Shown here piece after piece: positions 16,795 to 25,838 of a stretch of 64,000 nt of DNA. The stretch's first letter is position 1. Every line of letters begins with the position of its first letter. Where the stretch lies: contig DATKPY010000040.1 of NCBI GenBank assembly GCA_035523875.1, positions 1-64,000 of the forward strand, written 5' to 3'. Origin of the DNA: JASHUC01 sp035523875. GTDB lineage: Bacteria; Pseudomonadota; Gammaproteobacteria; Steroidobacterales; Steroidobacteraceae. The notes under the pieces are model-generated. The model ran no database searches and was not told where the DNA came from. It was given only the letters and a program-made list of their open reading frames with translations. A program made the position numbers and the translations under genes.

Positions 16795-17637
16795 TCACCG
16801 ATCCGCGAGGAACTCATCGAGGATCGAGGTCTCGCGGCGCTCGCCCGCGAGGTCGGCGGTGATCCGGGCGTAATGCTCCGAGGCGCCGCCAAAGATCGCC
16901 GCGGCAGCGGGATCCGCGGCCGCAAACTTTGCGATCTCCTGCATCTCGGCGACCCAGCGGTACGCCTTCGGGAAGCTCGCCGGGACCGAGCGCCGAAACG
17001 AGTCGAGTAGCGCCGCCTGACTCTCGGAGAGTTCTGCGCGCAGCGCCTCGGCGACACCATTGCGCGCGGCGGCGAGCAGCATCACGCTGCCCACGGCGGT
17101 GATTCCCTTGGTGATGCCGGCATAGGCCATCTTGAGCGCCGATGCGGCACCGACAGGCGCTTTGAGCACACGCACGTCGAGTCCATAGGCCGCGAGCGTC
17201 GCGAGATCCGCGGCGTGCGCTCCCGAGGCATAGAAGTTCGGGCCTGAGTATCCCGGACGCGGCGGGCCCCCGATGATCCCCACGTCCACGAACCGCGCGC
17301 CCGCCGCAGCGACCAGTCGCTCGATGCGCTCGACAGTGCCCGGGCTCACTGCGTTGCAATCGACGAAGGTCGGCCGGTGCGGTGCCGCTCGCAGGCCCGG
17401 GACGAGCCGCTCGGCGAGGCGCAACGCAGCGCCGGGCGGTACGATCGAAAGCAGCAGGTCCGTCTGGAGGAGCTGCGCATCGGAGACGACACGCATCCCG
17501 GCGCTCGCCGCTCGCTCGCGGCTGTCGGCGCCGCGTCCTTCGAGCGAGGTGTACACGGCCACACCGTTCGCCCTCAGGCGCGCACCGACCGCGGCGCCCA
17601 TGCTGCCCGGCGCGATGATCGCGACGCTAGGCGCCAT
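16795..17637 (-). CDS. NAD(P)-dependent beta-hydroxyacid dehydrogenase-like protein (DUF1932 type)
   Basis: A 280-aa protein with an N-terminal NAD(P)-binding motif IIAPGSMGAAVGARL, related to 3-hydroxyisobutyrate and 6-phosphogluconate dehydrogenases. The segment VDVGIIGGPPRPGY and the catalytic-domain helix SALKMAYAGITKGI (with the conserved Lys) match the DUF1932 C-terminal group. The start is the ATG at 17637 because AGGAGG lies 6 bases upstream; a GTG immediately before it is possible. The substrate is unknown. Confidence 0.83.
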   Translation of the reverse strand: MAPSVAIIAPGSMGAAVGARLRANGVAVYTSLEGRGADSRERAASAGMRVVSDAQLLQTDLLLSIVPPGAALRLAERLVPGLRAAPHRPTFVDCNAVSPGTVERIERLVAAAGARFVDVGIIGGPPRPGYSGPNFYASGAHAADLATLAAYGLDVRVLKAPVGAASALKMAYAGITKGITAVGSVMLLAAARNGVAEALRAELSESQAALLDSFRRSVPASFPKAYRWVAEMQEIAKFAAADPAAAAIFGGASEHYARITADLAGERRETSILDEFLADR

Positions 17638-17745
17638 CACCGACCTCCTCGCTCGAGACTCTATCCGCAGCTACTCTAGCGCCGCAGCAGTGGCTCTGGC
17701 GAGCGCGGCGAAGGGGTCTCCCTCCGCGCTCGCCACGGCGACGGC

Positions 17746-20070
17746 TCAAGCCGCCAATGCCATCGGCTGCGGTCGCGCGACGGCGTAGCCCTGGACATAG
17801 TCGACGCCCATGCGCCGTGCGGCTTCGAGCGCCGAGGCATCCTCGACCTGCTCGGCGATCACCTTGAAGTTGAGGGTGCGCGCAAGCTTGATCATCGCCG
17901 TGACCATCGCCTGATTGACGGAGTCGCGCGCGAGGTTGCGCATGAACGAGCCGTCGATCTTCAGGAAGTCTATCGGCAGATTCTTCAGGTTCGAGAAAGA
18001 GCCGACGCCGGAGCCGAAGTCATCGAGCGCGAACTGGCAGCCCATGCCGTGCAGCACCCCGACGAAACGACGCGCATGATCGAGGTTCGCGACAACCGCG
18101 CTCTCGGTGATCTCGAAGCAAACCTGCGCGGGCGAGGCGCCGGTGCTGTCGAGGCACTCGACCACGAACTCGAGAAACTGCACGTCCCCGAGCGTCCCAC
18201 CGGAGACATTGATCGCAATGCTGCGCTGGGGCGGGATCGAGATCGCTCCGCGGCCGAGCGCCGCGAGCGTCGTCTGCACGACCCAGCGGTCGACGAGACC
18301 CATCAGCCGGTAACGCTCGGCGGCGCGGAGAAACTCCGAAGGCGGCACGTCGTGTCCGGATTCGTCCTCGAGCCGCACGAGCACTTCCATGGCCGGGCCG
18401 TGATCCTCCGCAAGCGTGGGCACGATCTGCTGGGTGTAGAGATGGAAGCGGTTCTCCTTCAGTGCGCTCTGCAGCCGCTGCAGCCACTGGATCTCGCCGC
18501 TGTGACGCGCAAGCGCCTCATCGCGCGCCGAGTAGACCGCCACGCGTCCGCCGCCCTGCTTCTTGGCGACGTAGCAGGCCGAATCGGCGGCGGCGAACAG
18601 CTCCTCGATCGAGCCGCTCTCGCGCGAGATCTCCACGAGTCCAACGGAAGCGCCGATGTTGAAGATGCGGTCCTTCCACACGAAGCGGTAATCGCCCACC
18701 GCGCGGCAAACGTCGTCGGCGATCTGGCGCGCCTTCTCGAGCGGACAGCCGATAAGGAGCATGCCGAACTCGTCCCCACCGATGCGCGCCACGGTGTCGC
18801 TGTCGCGGCAGGCGTCGCGGAGAAGCTTCGCGACCTCCCGCAGCATGCCGTCGCCCGCGACATGCCCGCTGGTGTCGTTCACGACCTTGAAACGGTCGAG
18901 ATCGAGATAGCACAGCACATGCTGCCCGTCGCCGCGGCGGCCGCCGTCGATCGCCTCGGCCAAGCGGCGCTCGAACTCGCGACGATTGACGAGCCCGGTG
19001 AGCGCATCGTGGGTTGCCTGATACGACATCTGGCGCGCGAGGCCACGCATCTCGGTCACATCGCGCATGAGCACGATGGTGCCGGTCACCTCGGCCGCGA
19101 GATTGCGCACCGGCGAGGCCGACAGCTCGATCGAGCGCTCCGCGCCGTTCGAGCGCGCGATCAGCAGGGCGCGGCGGCTCAACGTCACGGGTGCACCGCT
19201 CGTGAGCGCCTGCCGTACCGGATCGGTGAGCAGGCGCCGATCGGTGTCGTCGACCAGCCCGACCACCTCGGCGAGCGTCTTGCCGACCGCATCGACGCCG
19301 CCACTCGCCGTCAATTGCTCCGCCGCCGGATTCATGTACTCGATCCGTCCGTCCGCGTCCGTGAGCACCACCGCCTCGGCGAGCGAATCGAGCGCGTGCG
19401 CGCGCCGTGCCGCGATTTTGCCGGTCGGCTCATGCTCGGCCGCCGGCATGCGCAGGGTCTGGAGCGTCTGGGTCGGGATGACTTCCACGCCGGTGATGAG
19501 GAGCGCGGGCGTGCCCTCGTAGTCGATGAGCGAGGAGGTGATCTCGAGCCGGCTCACCTGACCCTGCAGTCCGACCATCTCGATCTCGTAGCGCTCCGCG
19601 GCCGGCTCGCCGCTCAAGCAGCGGCGGATATTCTCGCTCACGAGATCGGCGTATTCCGGCGGGACGAGGTCCGCGAGCTTGCGTCCGATGAGATTGGCAC
19701 GCTCTACACCCATCAGGCTTGCGAATTGCCGGTTCGCGTGCAGGATCGCCTCGCGGTGCACGAGCACCGCCTCGTGGATGCGGTCGCCGAGCTCCGTGAA
19801 GAGCTCCGGGGCGCCGCGGTCGCGGTCGTGCTCCGCGGCCGAGCCCGCGCGCGTGAGGACGTGATTGATGGCGGTCGTGAGTGCGGCGATCTCGGCGCTG
19901 TCACCGATCGGATCGATGCGCCCGCCGAGCCTGCCGCCGATTGCGATTCGCTGGACCTCCTGGGAGAGCCGGCGCAGCGCTCCGCTCTCGCGGCGCTGCA
20001 GCACGAAAAGCACGATGAACAGCGTCGTGACCGACGCGAGCAGGAGGCTCAACAGCCCGACAATCGACAT
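17746..20070 (-). CDS. PAS-PAS-GGDEF-EAL cyclic-di-GMP signalling protein
   Basis: A 774-aa membrane-anchored protein. One transmembrane helix (about 4-24) is followed by a HAMP-like linker, two PAS-type domains (about 95-200 and 222-345), a GGDEF domain (about 350-515) and an EAL domain (about 525-774). The cyclase motif is intact (GGDEF at 431-435) with an RxxD inhibitory site (R422-D425) upstream. The EAL domain has EVL at 562-564, with Asn (INVSG), Glu (EITES), the DDFG pair, Lys (LKIDG) and the final Gln present. So both synthesis and breakdown of c-di-GMP are chemically possible. Which dominates cannot be told; the PAS domains presumably sense the signal. Confidence 0.92.
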   Translation of the reverse strand: MSIVGLLSLLLASVTTLFIVLFVLQRRESGALRRLSQEVQRIAIGGRLGGRIDPIGDSAEIAALTTAINHVLTRAGSAAEHDRDRGAPELFTELGDRIHEAVLVHREAILHANRQFASLMGVERANLIGRKLADLVPPEYADLVSENIRRCLSGEPAAERYEIEMVGLQGQVSRLEITSSLIDYEGTPALLITGVEVIPTQTLQTLRMPAAEHEPTGKIAARRAHALDSLAEAVVLTDADGRIEYMNPAAEQLTASGGVDAVGKTLAEVVGLVDDTDRRLLTDPVRQALTSGAPVTLSRRALLIARSNGAERSIELSASPVRNLAAEVTGTIVLMRDVTEMRGLARQMSYQATHDALTGLVNRREFERRLAEAIDGGRRGDGQHVLCYLDLDRFKVVNDTSGHVAGDGMLREVAKLLRDACRDSDTVARIGGDEFGMLLIGCPLEKARQIADDVCRAVGDYRFVWKDRIFNIGASVGLVEISRESGSIEELFAAADSACYVAKKQGGGRVAVYSARDEALARHSGEIQWLQRLQSALKENRFHLYTQQIVPTLAEDHGPAMEVLVRLEDESGHDVPPSEFLRAAERYRLMGLVDRWVVQTTLAALGRGAISIPPQRSIAINVSGGTLGDVQFLEFVVECLDSTGASPAQVCFEITESAVVANLDHARRFVGVLHGMGCQFALDDFGSGVGSFSNLKNLPIDFLKIDGSFMRNLARDSVNQAMVTAMIKLARTLNFKVIAEQVEDASALEAARRMGVDYVQGYAVARPQPMALAA

Positions 20071-20280
20071 CTTTCCTCAGCGGTCCGGTCGGCGAGAGAG
20101 CGCTCCGCGCGGACGGATTAGTTGGTGTTGTTTCGCGCCCTAAGCAAAGAGCACGAGAGCATAGCCTAGGCGAAGCCGGCCATTCGCGTTGATTTCACGA
20201 TAACGAGCCGGAATACCCTTGAGCGACCGAAGGAAAGTCCGTAACTTGTCGCGTTTGCCAGCAACAGGGCAATAAGTCGC

Positions 20281-20946
20281 ATGAGTGAGGGAGTCAACTC
20301 GATCGAGGCGGCGCGCGAGCAGATGGTGCAGCAGCAGGTACGCGCCTGGGACGTGCTCGATGAGCGCGTGCTCGAGACACTGCGCAGGGTGCCCCGCGAG
20401 CGCTTCGTGCCATCGCAAAGTCGATTTCTCGCCTTCGCCGACGCGGACGTGCCCTTGCCGCACGGCGAGCACATGCTGCGCCCGAGCGTGGTGGGCCGGC
20501 TTCTGCAGTCGCTCGATCTCACGGGCTCGGAGCGTGTGCTCGAGATCGGTGCGGGCTCGGGATTCGTCACGGCCTGTCTCGCGACTTCGAGCGTGAGTGT
20601 CCGTGCGCTCGAGATCCATGCGGATCTCGCCGATCTCGCGCGCGCGAACCTCGCGGCGCTGGGCGTGCGCAACGCCGAGGTGGTCACGGTGGATGCGAGC
20701 GAGCTCACCGGTAGCGCCGAGTACGATGCCATCTCCGTTACGGCTTCGCTTCCGGTCTACGACGAACGCTTCGAATCGCTGCTGCACGTGGGCGGGCGGC
20801 TGTTTGTCGTGGTCGGCACTCCGCCGGTCATGGAGGCGTGTCTCGTGCGCCGGGTCGCCGAGGAGGCCTGGACGCGCGAGAGCCTGTTCGAAACCGTCAT
20901 CGACCCGCTCATCAATGCGCGCCGGCCGCAGATCTTCATCCTCTGA
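20281..20946 (+). CDS. protein-L-isoaspartate O-methyltransferase family protein
   Basis: A 221-aa SAM methyltransferase of the PCMT family. It has the N-terminal helix AAREQMVQQQVRAWDVLD, the FVPSQ segment, the HGEHMLRPSVVGRLLQ region and the SAM motif VLEIGAGSGFVTACLA. Classic Pcm has PQTIS in the substrate loop; here HMLRP replaces it, so it belongs to the pcm-like genes found upstream of tolC in many gammaproteobacteria, whose repair activity is uncertain. A rhodanese and TolC follow on the same strand. Confidence 0.9.
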   Translation: MSEGVNSIEAAREQMVQQQVRAWDVLDERVLETLRRVPRERFVPSQSRFLAFADADVPLPHGEHMLRPSVVGRLLQSLDLTGSERVLEIGAGSGFVTACLATSSVSVRALEIHADLADLARANLAALGVRNAEVVTVDASELTGSAEYDAISVTASLPVYDERFESLLHVGGRLFVVVGTPPVMEACLVRRVAEEAWTRESLFETVIDPLINARRPQIFIL

Positions 20947-20988
20947 TCCTCGCGCGCCGGCGGCGCGCGGTCACCGGATCCAGTCGTC

Positions 20989-21306
20989 ATGGTTCAGCAA
21001 ATTTCGCCTCGGGACCTGAAAGCGCGGCTCGCAGCGGCCGACCCGCCCGTCGTGCTCGACGTCCGGGAAGCCTGGGAGCTCGAGATCGTGCGGCTCGCTG
21101 CCACCGTCGACATCCCCATGGACAAGCTCGCGGCACGCATCGAGGAGCTCCCGAAGGACAGGGACATCGTCGTGATGTGCAAGGCCGGGGGTCGCAGCGC
21201 CATGGCCGCCGACTTCCTCCACCGAAGGGGGTATCGCGCGTTGAACCTCACCGGCGGCATTCTTGGCTGGGCGCGCGACGTCGATCCGTCGCTCCCGACG
21301 TACTGA
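20989..21306 (+). CDS. rhodanese-like domain protein
   Basis: A 105-aa single-domain rhodanese. The N-terminal VVLDVREAWELEIVRL and the active-site loop CKAGGRSAMAA with its catalytic Cys are intact, and the ending GGILGWARDVDP is typical. It may act as a sulfurtransferase or persulfide carrier; no partner is evident. It lies 42 bp after the pcm-like gene, and a new promoter precedes the downstream TolC gene. Confidence 0.92.
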   Translation: MVQQISPRDLKARLAAADPPVVLDVREAWELEIVRLAATVDIPMDKLAARIEELPKDRDIVVMCKAGGRSAMAADFLHRRGYRALNLTGGILGWARDVDPSLPTY

Positions 21307-21330
21307 GGACACTCGCGAGCACCCGGCGCA

Positions 21331-21360
21331 TTGCATGCGTCTTGGAGCGTCTGATATAGT
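21331..21360 (+). promoter_or_regulatory. sigma-70 promoter for the TolC gene
   Basis: TTGCAT (21331-21336), an 18-bp spacer and TATAGT (21355-21360) form a reasonable promoter 28 bp before the ATG at 21388. A GAGAGGGA ribosome site lies between. Confidence 0.55.
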
Positions 21361-21387
21361 GATGTATAACACTAGAGAGGGACAGCT

Positions 21388-22953
21388 ATGAAGCGGTTCG
21401 TCGCCGTCTTCGCGGCATTGGCGCTCGCGAACTGCGCCTTCGGGACGGATCTCATCGGGGTGTATCAGGACGCTCTGAAGTTCGATACCCAGATCCGCGA
21501 GGCCGACGCGACGCGCATGGCGGCTCGCGAGGCGAATCCGCAAGCCTGGGCCGCACTGCTGCCGCAGATCAGCGGCTCCTTCAACCGCTCCGTACAGCAG
21601 GAGGACTCGACTGAGGTCTTTCCGTATCCAGGCCCAAACGGTGCGCCCGAGCTCTTCGCGGAGCCCAGCGTTTCGCATGTGAATACCCACGGCTACGAGG
21701 TGCAGCTGCAGCAAAGCGTGTTCTCCTGGGCCAACTTTGCCGGCTTGGCGCAGGCGCACAAAAAAGTCGCCGAGGCCGAGGCGACCTATCGCGCGGCCGA
21801 GGAAGACCTGATCCAGCGCGTCGCGACGGCCTATTTCAACGTGCTCAATGCGCAGGACAACCTCGATGCGCAGCAGGCGGCGCTCGATGCAGTGACCCGG
21901 CAGCTCGATCAGGCGAACAAACGCTACGAGGTGGGCCTCATTGCCATCACGGACGTGAAGGAAGCGCAGGCGGCGCACGATGCGGCCGCTGCCGCGGTCA
22001 TCGCCGCCAAGCGCACCCTCGCCAACATGGAGCAGGCGCTGCGCGAGATCACCGAGCAGGACTATCCGATGCTCGCAAAACCAGGCGACGACATGCCGCT
22101 CGAGCTTCCGAAGCCCGCGGACCCGGGACGCTGGGTATCGGTGTCGATGGATCAGAACCTCAACCTCGTCTCGGCGCGGTTGGCCGCGGACGTGGCGCGC
22201 GATCAGGTGAGCATCGCCTTCGGCGGTCACCTGCCTCAGATCTCGATCACCGCATCGCACACCGTGACGAACGAGCAGACCGATGAGAGCCTCGCCTTTG
22301 CGCCGTTTGGCGTTCCGGTCACGCTCGCCCCTCAGCCCACTTTCCCGTTTGCCCTGCAGAACAACCAGATTGGCCTCCAGGTGACGCTCCCGATCTTCAG
22401 CGGCGGCATGACCCAGTCGCAGGTGCGCCAGGCGCAGTACCAGTGGATCGCTGCAAAGGACCAAGTCCAGTTGGTCTCCCGCCAGACCGAGCATCAGGCG
22501 CGCGATGCATACAACGGGGTCGTGAGCGACGTTGCGCAGGTGCAGTCACTCAAGCAGGGCGTCGTGTCCGCCCAAGTGGCGCTCAAAGCGACGGAGGCCG
22601 GCTACGACGTGGGCACGCGCACCGCGGTGGAAGTCCTGCAGCAGCGGCAGTTACTCGTGCAGGCGGAAACCAACTACGCGCAAGCGAAGTACCAGTACCT
22701 CCTCGACATCGTTCAGCTGCGCGAAGCCGCCGGCACGCTCGATGTGAATACGCTCTCGCAGATCGACCGCTGGCTCACGGTCAATCAGTCCACGTCGACC
22801 TCGCCGGTGACGGATGCGACGCCGGATCTGGCCCCGACTCCGGGCGCCGCCGCCCAGCCGGGCGGTGCGGCATCCGAGCAAGGCATCACCCCGGAGCCGC
22901 AAAGCGCACCGCCGCCGAGTAGACCCGGCTCCACCCCGCCGCCGCGCTTCTAG
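21388..22953 (+). CDS. tolC: TolC family outer-membrane channel protein
   Basis: A 521-aa outer-membrane efflux protein that forms the exit duct for tripartite efflux pumps and type I secretion. A signal peptide (MKRFVAVFAALALANCAFG) is followed by two OEP repeats. The first repeat includes RVATAYFNVLNAQDNLDAQ and the KRYEVGLIAITDV motif; the second includes GLQVTLPIFSGG and EAGYDVGTRTAVEVL. The last 45 residues form a proline- and alanine-rich tail absent from E. coli TolC (about 470 aa mature). Its TAG stop shares the palindrome CTAG with the stop of the convergent waaA. Confidence 0.93.
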   Translation: MKRFVAVFAALALANCAFGTDLIGVYQDALKFDTQIREADATRMAAREANPQAWAALLPQISGSFNRSVQQEDSTEVFPYPGPNGAPELFAEPSVSHVNTHGYEVQLQQSVFSWANFAGLAQAHKKVAEAEATYRAAEEDLIQRVATAYFNVLNAQDNLDAQQAALDAVTRQLDQANKRYEVGLIAITDVKEAQAAHDAAAAAVIAAKRTLANMEQALREITEQDYPMLAKPGDDMPLELPKPADPGRWVSVSMDQNLNLVSARLAADVARDQVSIAFGGHLPQISITASHTVTNEQTDESLAFAPFGVPVTLAPQPTFPFALQNNQIGLQVTLPIFSGGMTQSQVRQAQYQWIAAKDQVQLVSRQTEHQARDAYNGVVSDVAQVQSLKQGVVSAQVALKATEAGYDVGTRTAVEVLQQRQLLVQAETNYAQAKYQYLLDIVQLREAAGTLDVNTLSQIDRWLTVNQSTSTSPVTDATPDLAPTPGAAAQPGGAASEQGITPEPQSAPPPSRPGSTPPPRF

Positions 22954-24242
22954 CGCGCCGCCGCCGCGGGCGGCAGCGGCTCCTCGAGTCGGGGCTCGAG
23001 GAGCGCAAGCAAGCGCGCGAGCGTGCCGCGATTCTCGGTTGCCACCGCGCGCGCGGCGGTGCCACGCTGCGCACGCAGCTGCGGATGCGCGAGCAGCGTG
23101 GAGACCGCGCGCGCGAGCTCCTGCGCGTCGCGCACCGTCTCGAGCGCGCCGCGCGCGCGCAAGAGCCCCGCGATCTCGGCATTGTCGAACACGTGCGGAC
23201 CGGTGAGGATCGGCTTGCCGAGCGCCGCGGGCTCGAGCAGGTTGTGGCCTCCGACCGGCGCAAGGCTCCCGCCGACGAACACCACGTCGGCCGCCGCGTA
23301 GAACTCGATGAGCTCGCCCAGCGAATCGAGCAGCAGCACCTCGGCGTCCGGTGCGCACGGGTGGGCGGCGGAGCGGCGGATGAACCTCACTGCGCGCCGC
23401 TCGAGGAGCGCGGCGACCGCATCGAAGCGCGGCGGGTGTCGCGGTGCGAGCACCAGGAGCGCATCGGGGTGCGCAAGTCGGATGCGGGCGTGCGCATCGA
23501 GCGCCGCCCCCTCTTCTCCATCGTGCGTACTGCCCGCGACCCACACGGCGCGAGTCGGCGCGAGCTGCCGGCGCAGCGATTGCGCCGTGCGCTCGAGCTC
23601 CGCCGGCAGCTCGAGATCGAACTTGAGATTGCCAATGACGCGCGTGCGCTCCGCCGGGGCACCGAGCGCCTCGAAGCGACGTGCGTCCGCTTCCGTCTGC
23701 GTGGCGAGCAGCGTGCAGTTCGCAAGCGCATCCGCGAACAGACTGCGCAGTGCGCGGTAGCGGCGCATCGAGCGCTCCGATAAGCGGGCGCTTGCGAGCA
23801 CGAGCGGGATACCCCGCCGGCCGCATTCCCGAAACAGGCTCGGCCACAGCTCCGTCTCGACCACCAGTGCGATGCGCGGTCTCACCCGGTCGAGAAAGCC
23901 TCGCACCGAGCCGGGCAGATCGAGCGGCAGGAAGCGCACCGACACCCTCTCGCCCTCGAGGAGCTTGTGCGCACGTGCTTTGCCCGCAGGCGTGACGGTC
24001 GTCACGACGACCGTTCGACCGGCGCTGCGCCTGCACAGCGCCCGCACGAGCGGCGCCGCCGCCTGCACCTCCCCGGCCGATGCGGCGTGGATCCATATGC
24101 TCTCGCCCGCGAGCCGCGGACCGAGTCCGAAGCGCTCGCCGAATGCGGCGAGATAACCGCGCTCGCGCGTTCCTCGCCACAGCAAGGCGGCGCAGTAAAG
24201 CGGCGCAAGCAGATACACCGTCAGGAAGTAGATGCGGCGCAC
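22950..24242 (-). CDS. waaA: 3-deoxy-D-manno-octulosonic acid (Kdo) transferase
   Basis: A 430-aa GT30 enzyme that adds Kdo from CMP-Kdo to lipid IVA in the LPS inner core. It has an N-terminal membrane anchor, then WIHAASAGEVQAA (conserved Glu base), the ETELWPSLF motif, and in the C-terminal domain WVAGSTHDGEE, PRHPPRFD and SLAPVGGHNLLEPA. Length matches E. coli WaaA (425 aa). The Kdo kinase gene lies 48 bp upstream on the same strand, and the number of Kdo units added is not predictable. Carriage of both genes suggests a mono-Kdo, phosphorylated core as in Haemophilus (inference). Confidence 0.95.
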   Translation of the reverse strand: MRRIYFLTVYLLAPLYCAALLWRGTRERGYLAAFGERFGLGPRLAGESIWIHAASAGEVQAAAPLVRALCRRSAGRTVVVTTVTPAGKARAHKLLEGERVSVRFLPLDLPGSVRGFLDRVRPRIALVVETELWPSLFRECGRRGIPLVLASARLSERSMRRYRALRSLFADALANCTLLATQTEADARRFEALGAPAERTRVIGNLKFDLELPAELERTAQSLRRQLAPTRAVWVAGSTHDGEEGAALDAHARIRLAHPDALLVLAPRHPPRFDAVAALLERRAVRFIRRSAAHPCAPDAEVLLLDSLGELIEFYAAADVVFVGGSLAPVGGHNLLEPAALGKPILTGPHVFDNAEIAGLLRARGALETVRDAQELARAVSTLLAHPQLRAQRGTAARAVATENRGTLARLLALLEPRLEEPLPPAAAAR

Positions 24243-24290
24243 GCGCGATCTCGGTGTGCGGAGGAAGCTCGAGACCGCCCCGAGCGCACC

Positions 24291-25064
24291 TCAGGCCGGC
24301 GCCGCCGGATCGAGCGCGCGCACGCCGCTCGCCTGGCGGTACCCGTCGAGCAGGCCGTGCCAGTCCGCCTCGGTGAAGCGATCCGGCGGCAGTGCGTAGG
24401 TCGTCTTCTCGAGCGAGCGGCGCAGTCGCACGAGATTGCTGTCACACCACAGCCCCGGCCGGCGCAAGCTTCCGCGGTCGAAGTCGACCAGATACACCTC
24501 GTCGGCTCGTCCGAGCAGCACGTTGTGCGCGTTCAGGTCGGCGTGGCAGACGCCGAGATCGTGAAAGCGCCGGATGCAGCGCCCGATCGCGATCCAGTTG
24601 AGAAGCGAGAGTGCCCCGACGGTGAGACACTGCGCGAGCGAGCCTACCTCCGCGAGCCGCTCGGTGATGATGTCGCCGCGGTACGCGTAGCCCAAACGCT
24701 GATAGCGCGCCGCGATCGGGGCGGGCACCGGGAGGCCCGCGCGGTGCAGGTGGTAGGTGAGCTGCCACTCGGCAAACGGACGCGCCGCAGGCTCGCCGCT
24801 CCAGAAGTAATGATCCGCGATGAGGCGCGCCGGCAGTCCGCCGCGCCGATAGTGACGCAGGACCCAGTGTTTGCCCTGCGACTCGATGAAGTATGCGCTG
24901 CCCCGCCCGCGCGCCTCGCCTTCGATCTCCCCGCGTGCGCGCCAATGATCCGGCTCGAACGCGCTCGCAGCGAGATTGCCGGCGCGCGCGGCGTCGTAGA
25001 GGATCGCCCCGCCCGCGATCACCTTGCGCCGCACCTCCGCGCCGAGCGGCCACTGTGCTCTCAC
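24291..25064 (-). CDS. kdkA: 3-deoxy-D-manno-octulosonic acid kinase
   Basis: A 257-aa kinase that phosphorylates Kdo at O-4 in LPS. It has an eukaryotic-like kinase core: WVLRHYRRGGLPARL near the nucleotide lobe, FHDLGVCHADLNAHNVLL as the catalytic loop (HxDLNxxN) and LVDFDRGSLR as the metal-binding DFD motif. Start is GTG at 25064. It reads into waaA, so transfer and phosphorylation of Kdo are probably coexpressed. Confidence 0.92.
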   Translation of the reverse strand: MRAQWPLGAEVRRKVIAGGAILYDAARAGNLAASAFEPDHWRARGEIEGEARGRGSAYFIESQGKHWVLRHYRRGGLPARLIADHYFWSGEPAARPFAEWQLTYHLHRAGLPVPAPIAARYQRLGYAYRGDIITERLAEVGSLAQCLTVGALSLLNWIAIGRCIRRFHDLGVCHADLNAHNVLLGRADEVYLVDFDRGSLRRPGLWCDSNLVRLRRSLEKTTYALPPDRFTEADWHGLLDGYRQASGVRALDPAAPA

Positions 25065-25168
25065 GATGTCACCGCGCGATCGAGCAGCGGGATGTGAAAC
25101 GGGGAACGCATCGCGCCGCGCAGTCTATCATCGCGGACAGCCGCGCTCGCCTTGCTAGACTAGCGCGG

Positions 25169-25570
25169 ATGGGCGACATACTGGTGCCGATCTCTCCGGG
25201 GGAGCTGCTCGACAAGATCACGATCCTGCGCATCAAGGCGCGCCGGCTCACCGAGGCCGCGCAGCGTGCGAACGTCGAGCTCGAGCTGCGATTGCTGCTC
25301 GAGACCTGGCGCGCCTCGGGCTGTGAGGACCGCTCGCTTCCCGCGGAGGAGCAGGCGCTCGAGCGGGTGAACGAGCGGCTGTGGGAAATCGAGGACCGCA
25401 TCCGGGAGCACGAGTCCGCACGCCGCTTCGACGCGGAGTTCATCGAGCTCGCCCGCTCGGTGTACCTCGCGAACGACGAGCGGGCCGCGATCAAGAAGCG
25501 CATCAACCGGCACTTCGGATCACGGCTGGTCGAGGAGAAATCCTACCGTCCGTATCGGCAGGAGACTTGA
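25169..25570 (+). CDS. DUF6165 family protein
   Basis: A 133-aa, highly charged helical protein beginning MGDILVPISPGELLDKITILRIK. It belongs to a proteobacterial family found beside LPS genes and now termed DUF6165; the family function is unknown. The ATG at 25169 is chosen since the N-terminal motif starts there; a longer frame upstream overlaps kdkA on the other strand. Confidence 0.8.
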   Translation: MGDILVPISPGELLDKITILRIKARRLTEAAQRANVELELRLLLETWRASGCEDRSLPAEEQALERVNERLWEIEDRIREHESARRFDAEFIELARSVYLANDERAAIKKRINRHFGSRLVEEKSYRPYRQET

Positions 25571-25602
25571 GAGCGCGCACCGGTATTCGTCCCGGGTGGC
25601 TC

Positions 25603-25797
25603 TCAGCGGCGCAGCGTGTACTCCGCGCCGCAGTAAGGGCACTTCGCCCAACCCGTCGCCTCGAGCGGCAGATACACCCGCGGATGCGAGTTCCACAGAT
25701 ACATCTCGGGCATCGGGCAGGAGAGCGGCAGATCCTCCCGGGTGACCTCGTACTGGTTCTGCGCGTTCGGCTGGATGAGCGGCTTCGTTGCGGCCAT
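25603..25797 (-). CDS. zf-CHCC zinc-finger domain protein
   Basis: A 64-aa protein with the zinc pattern Cys (LSCPMPE), His (WNSHPRVYL), then CPYC near the C-terminus. This is the zf-CHCC domain (PF10276), related to the NDUFS6 subunit of complex I in mitochondria; bacterial copies are stand-alone and often lie near glnE or ilvE. It sits 41 bp downstream of glnE on the same strand. Role unknown. Confidence 0.88.
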   Translation of the reverse strand: MAATKPLIQPNAQNQYEVTREDLPLSCPMPEMYLWNSHPRVYLPLEATGWAKCPYCGAEYTLRR

Positions 25798-25838
25798 GGC
25801 GGGAAATTATACCCGACGTGAGCCGCAGTATCGGCGCG

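Noticed and set aside
18049..20121. Plus-strand frame of 690 codons opposite the GGDEF-EAL gene
   Set aside because: Shadow; the minus strand holds all GGDEF and EAL motifs.
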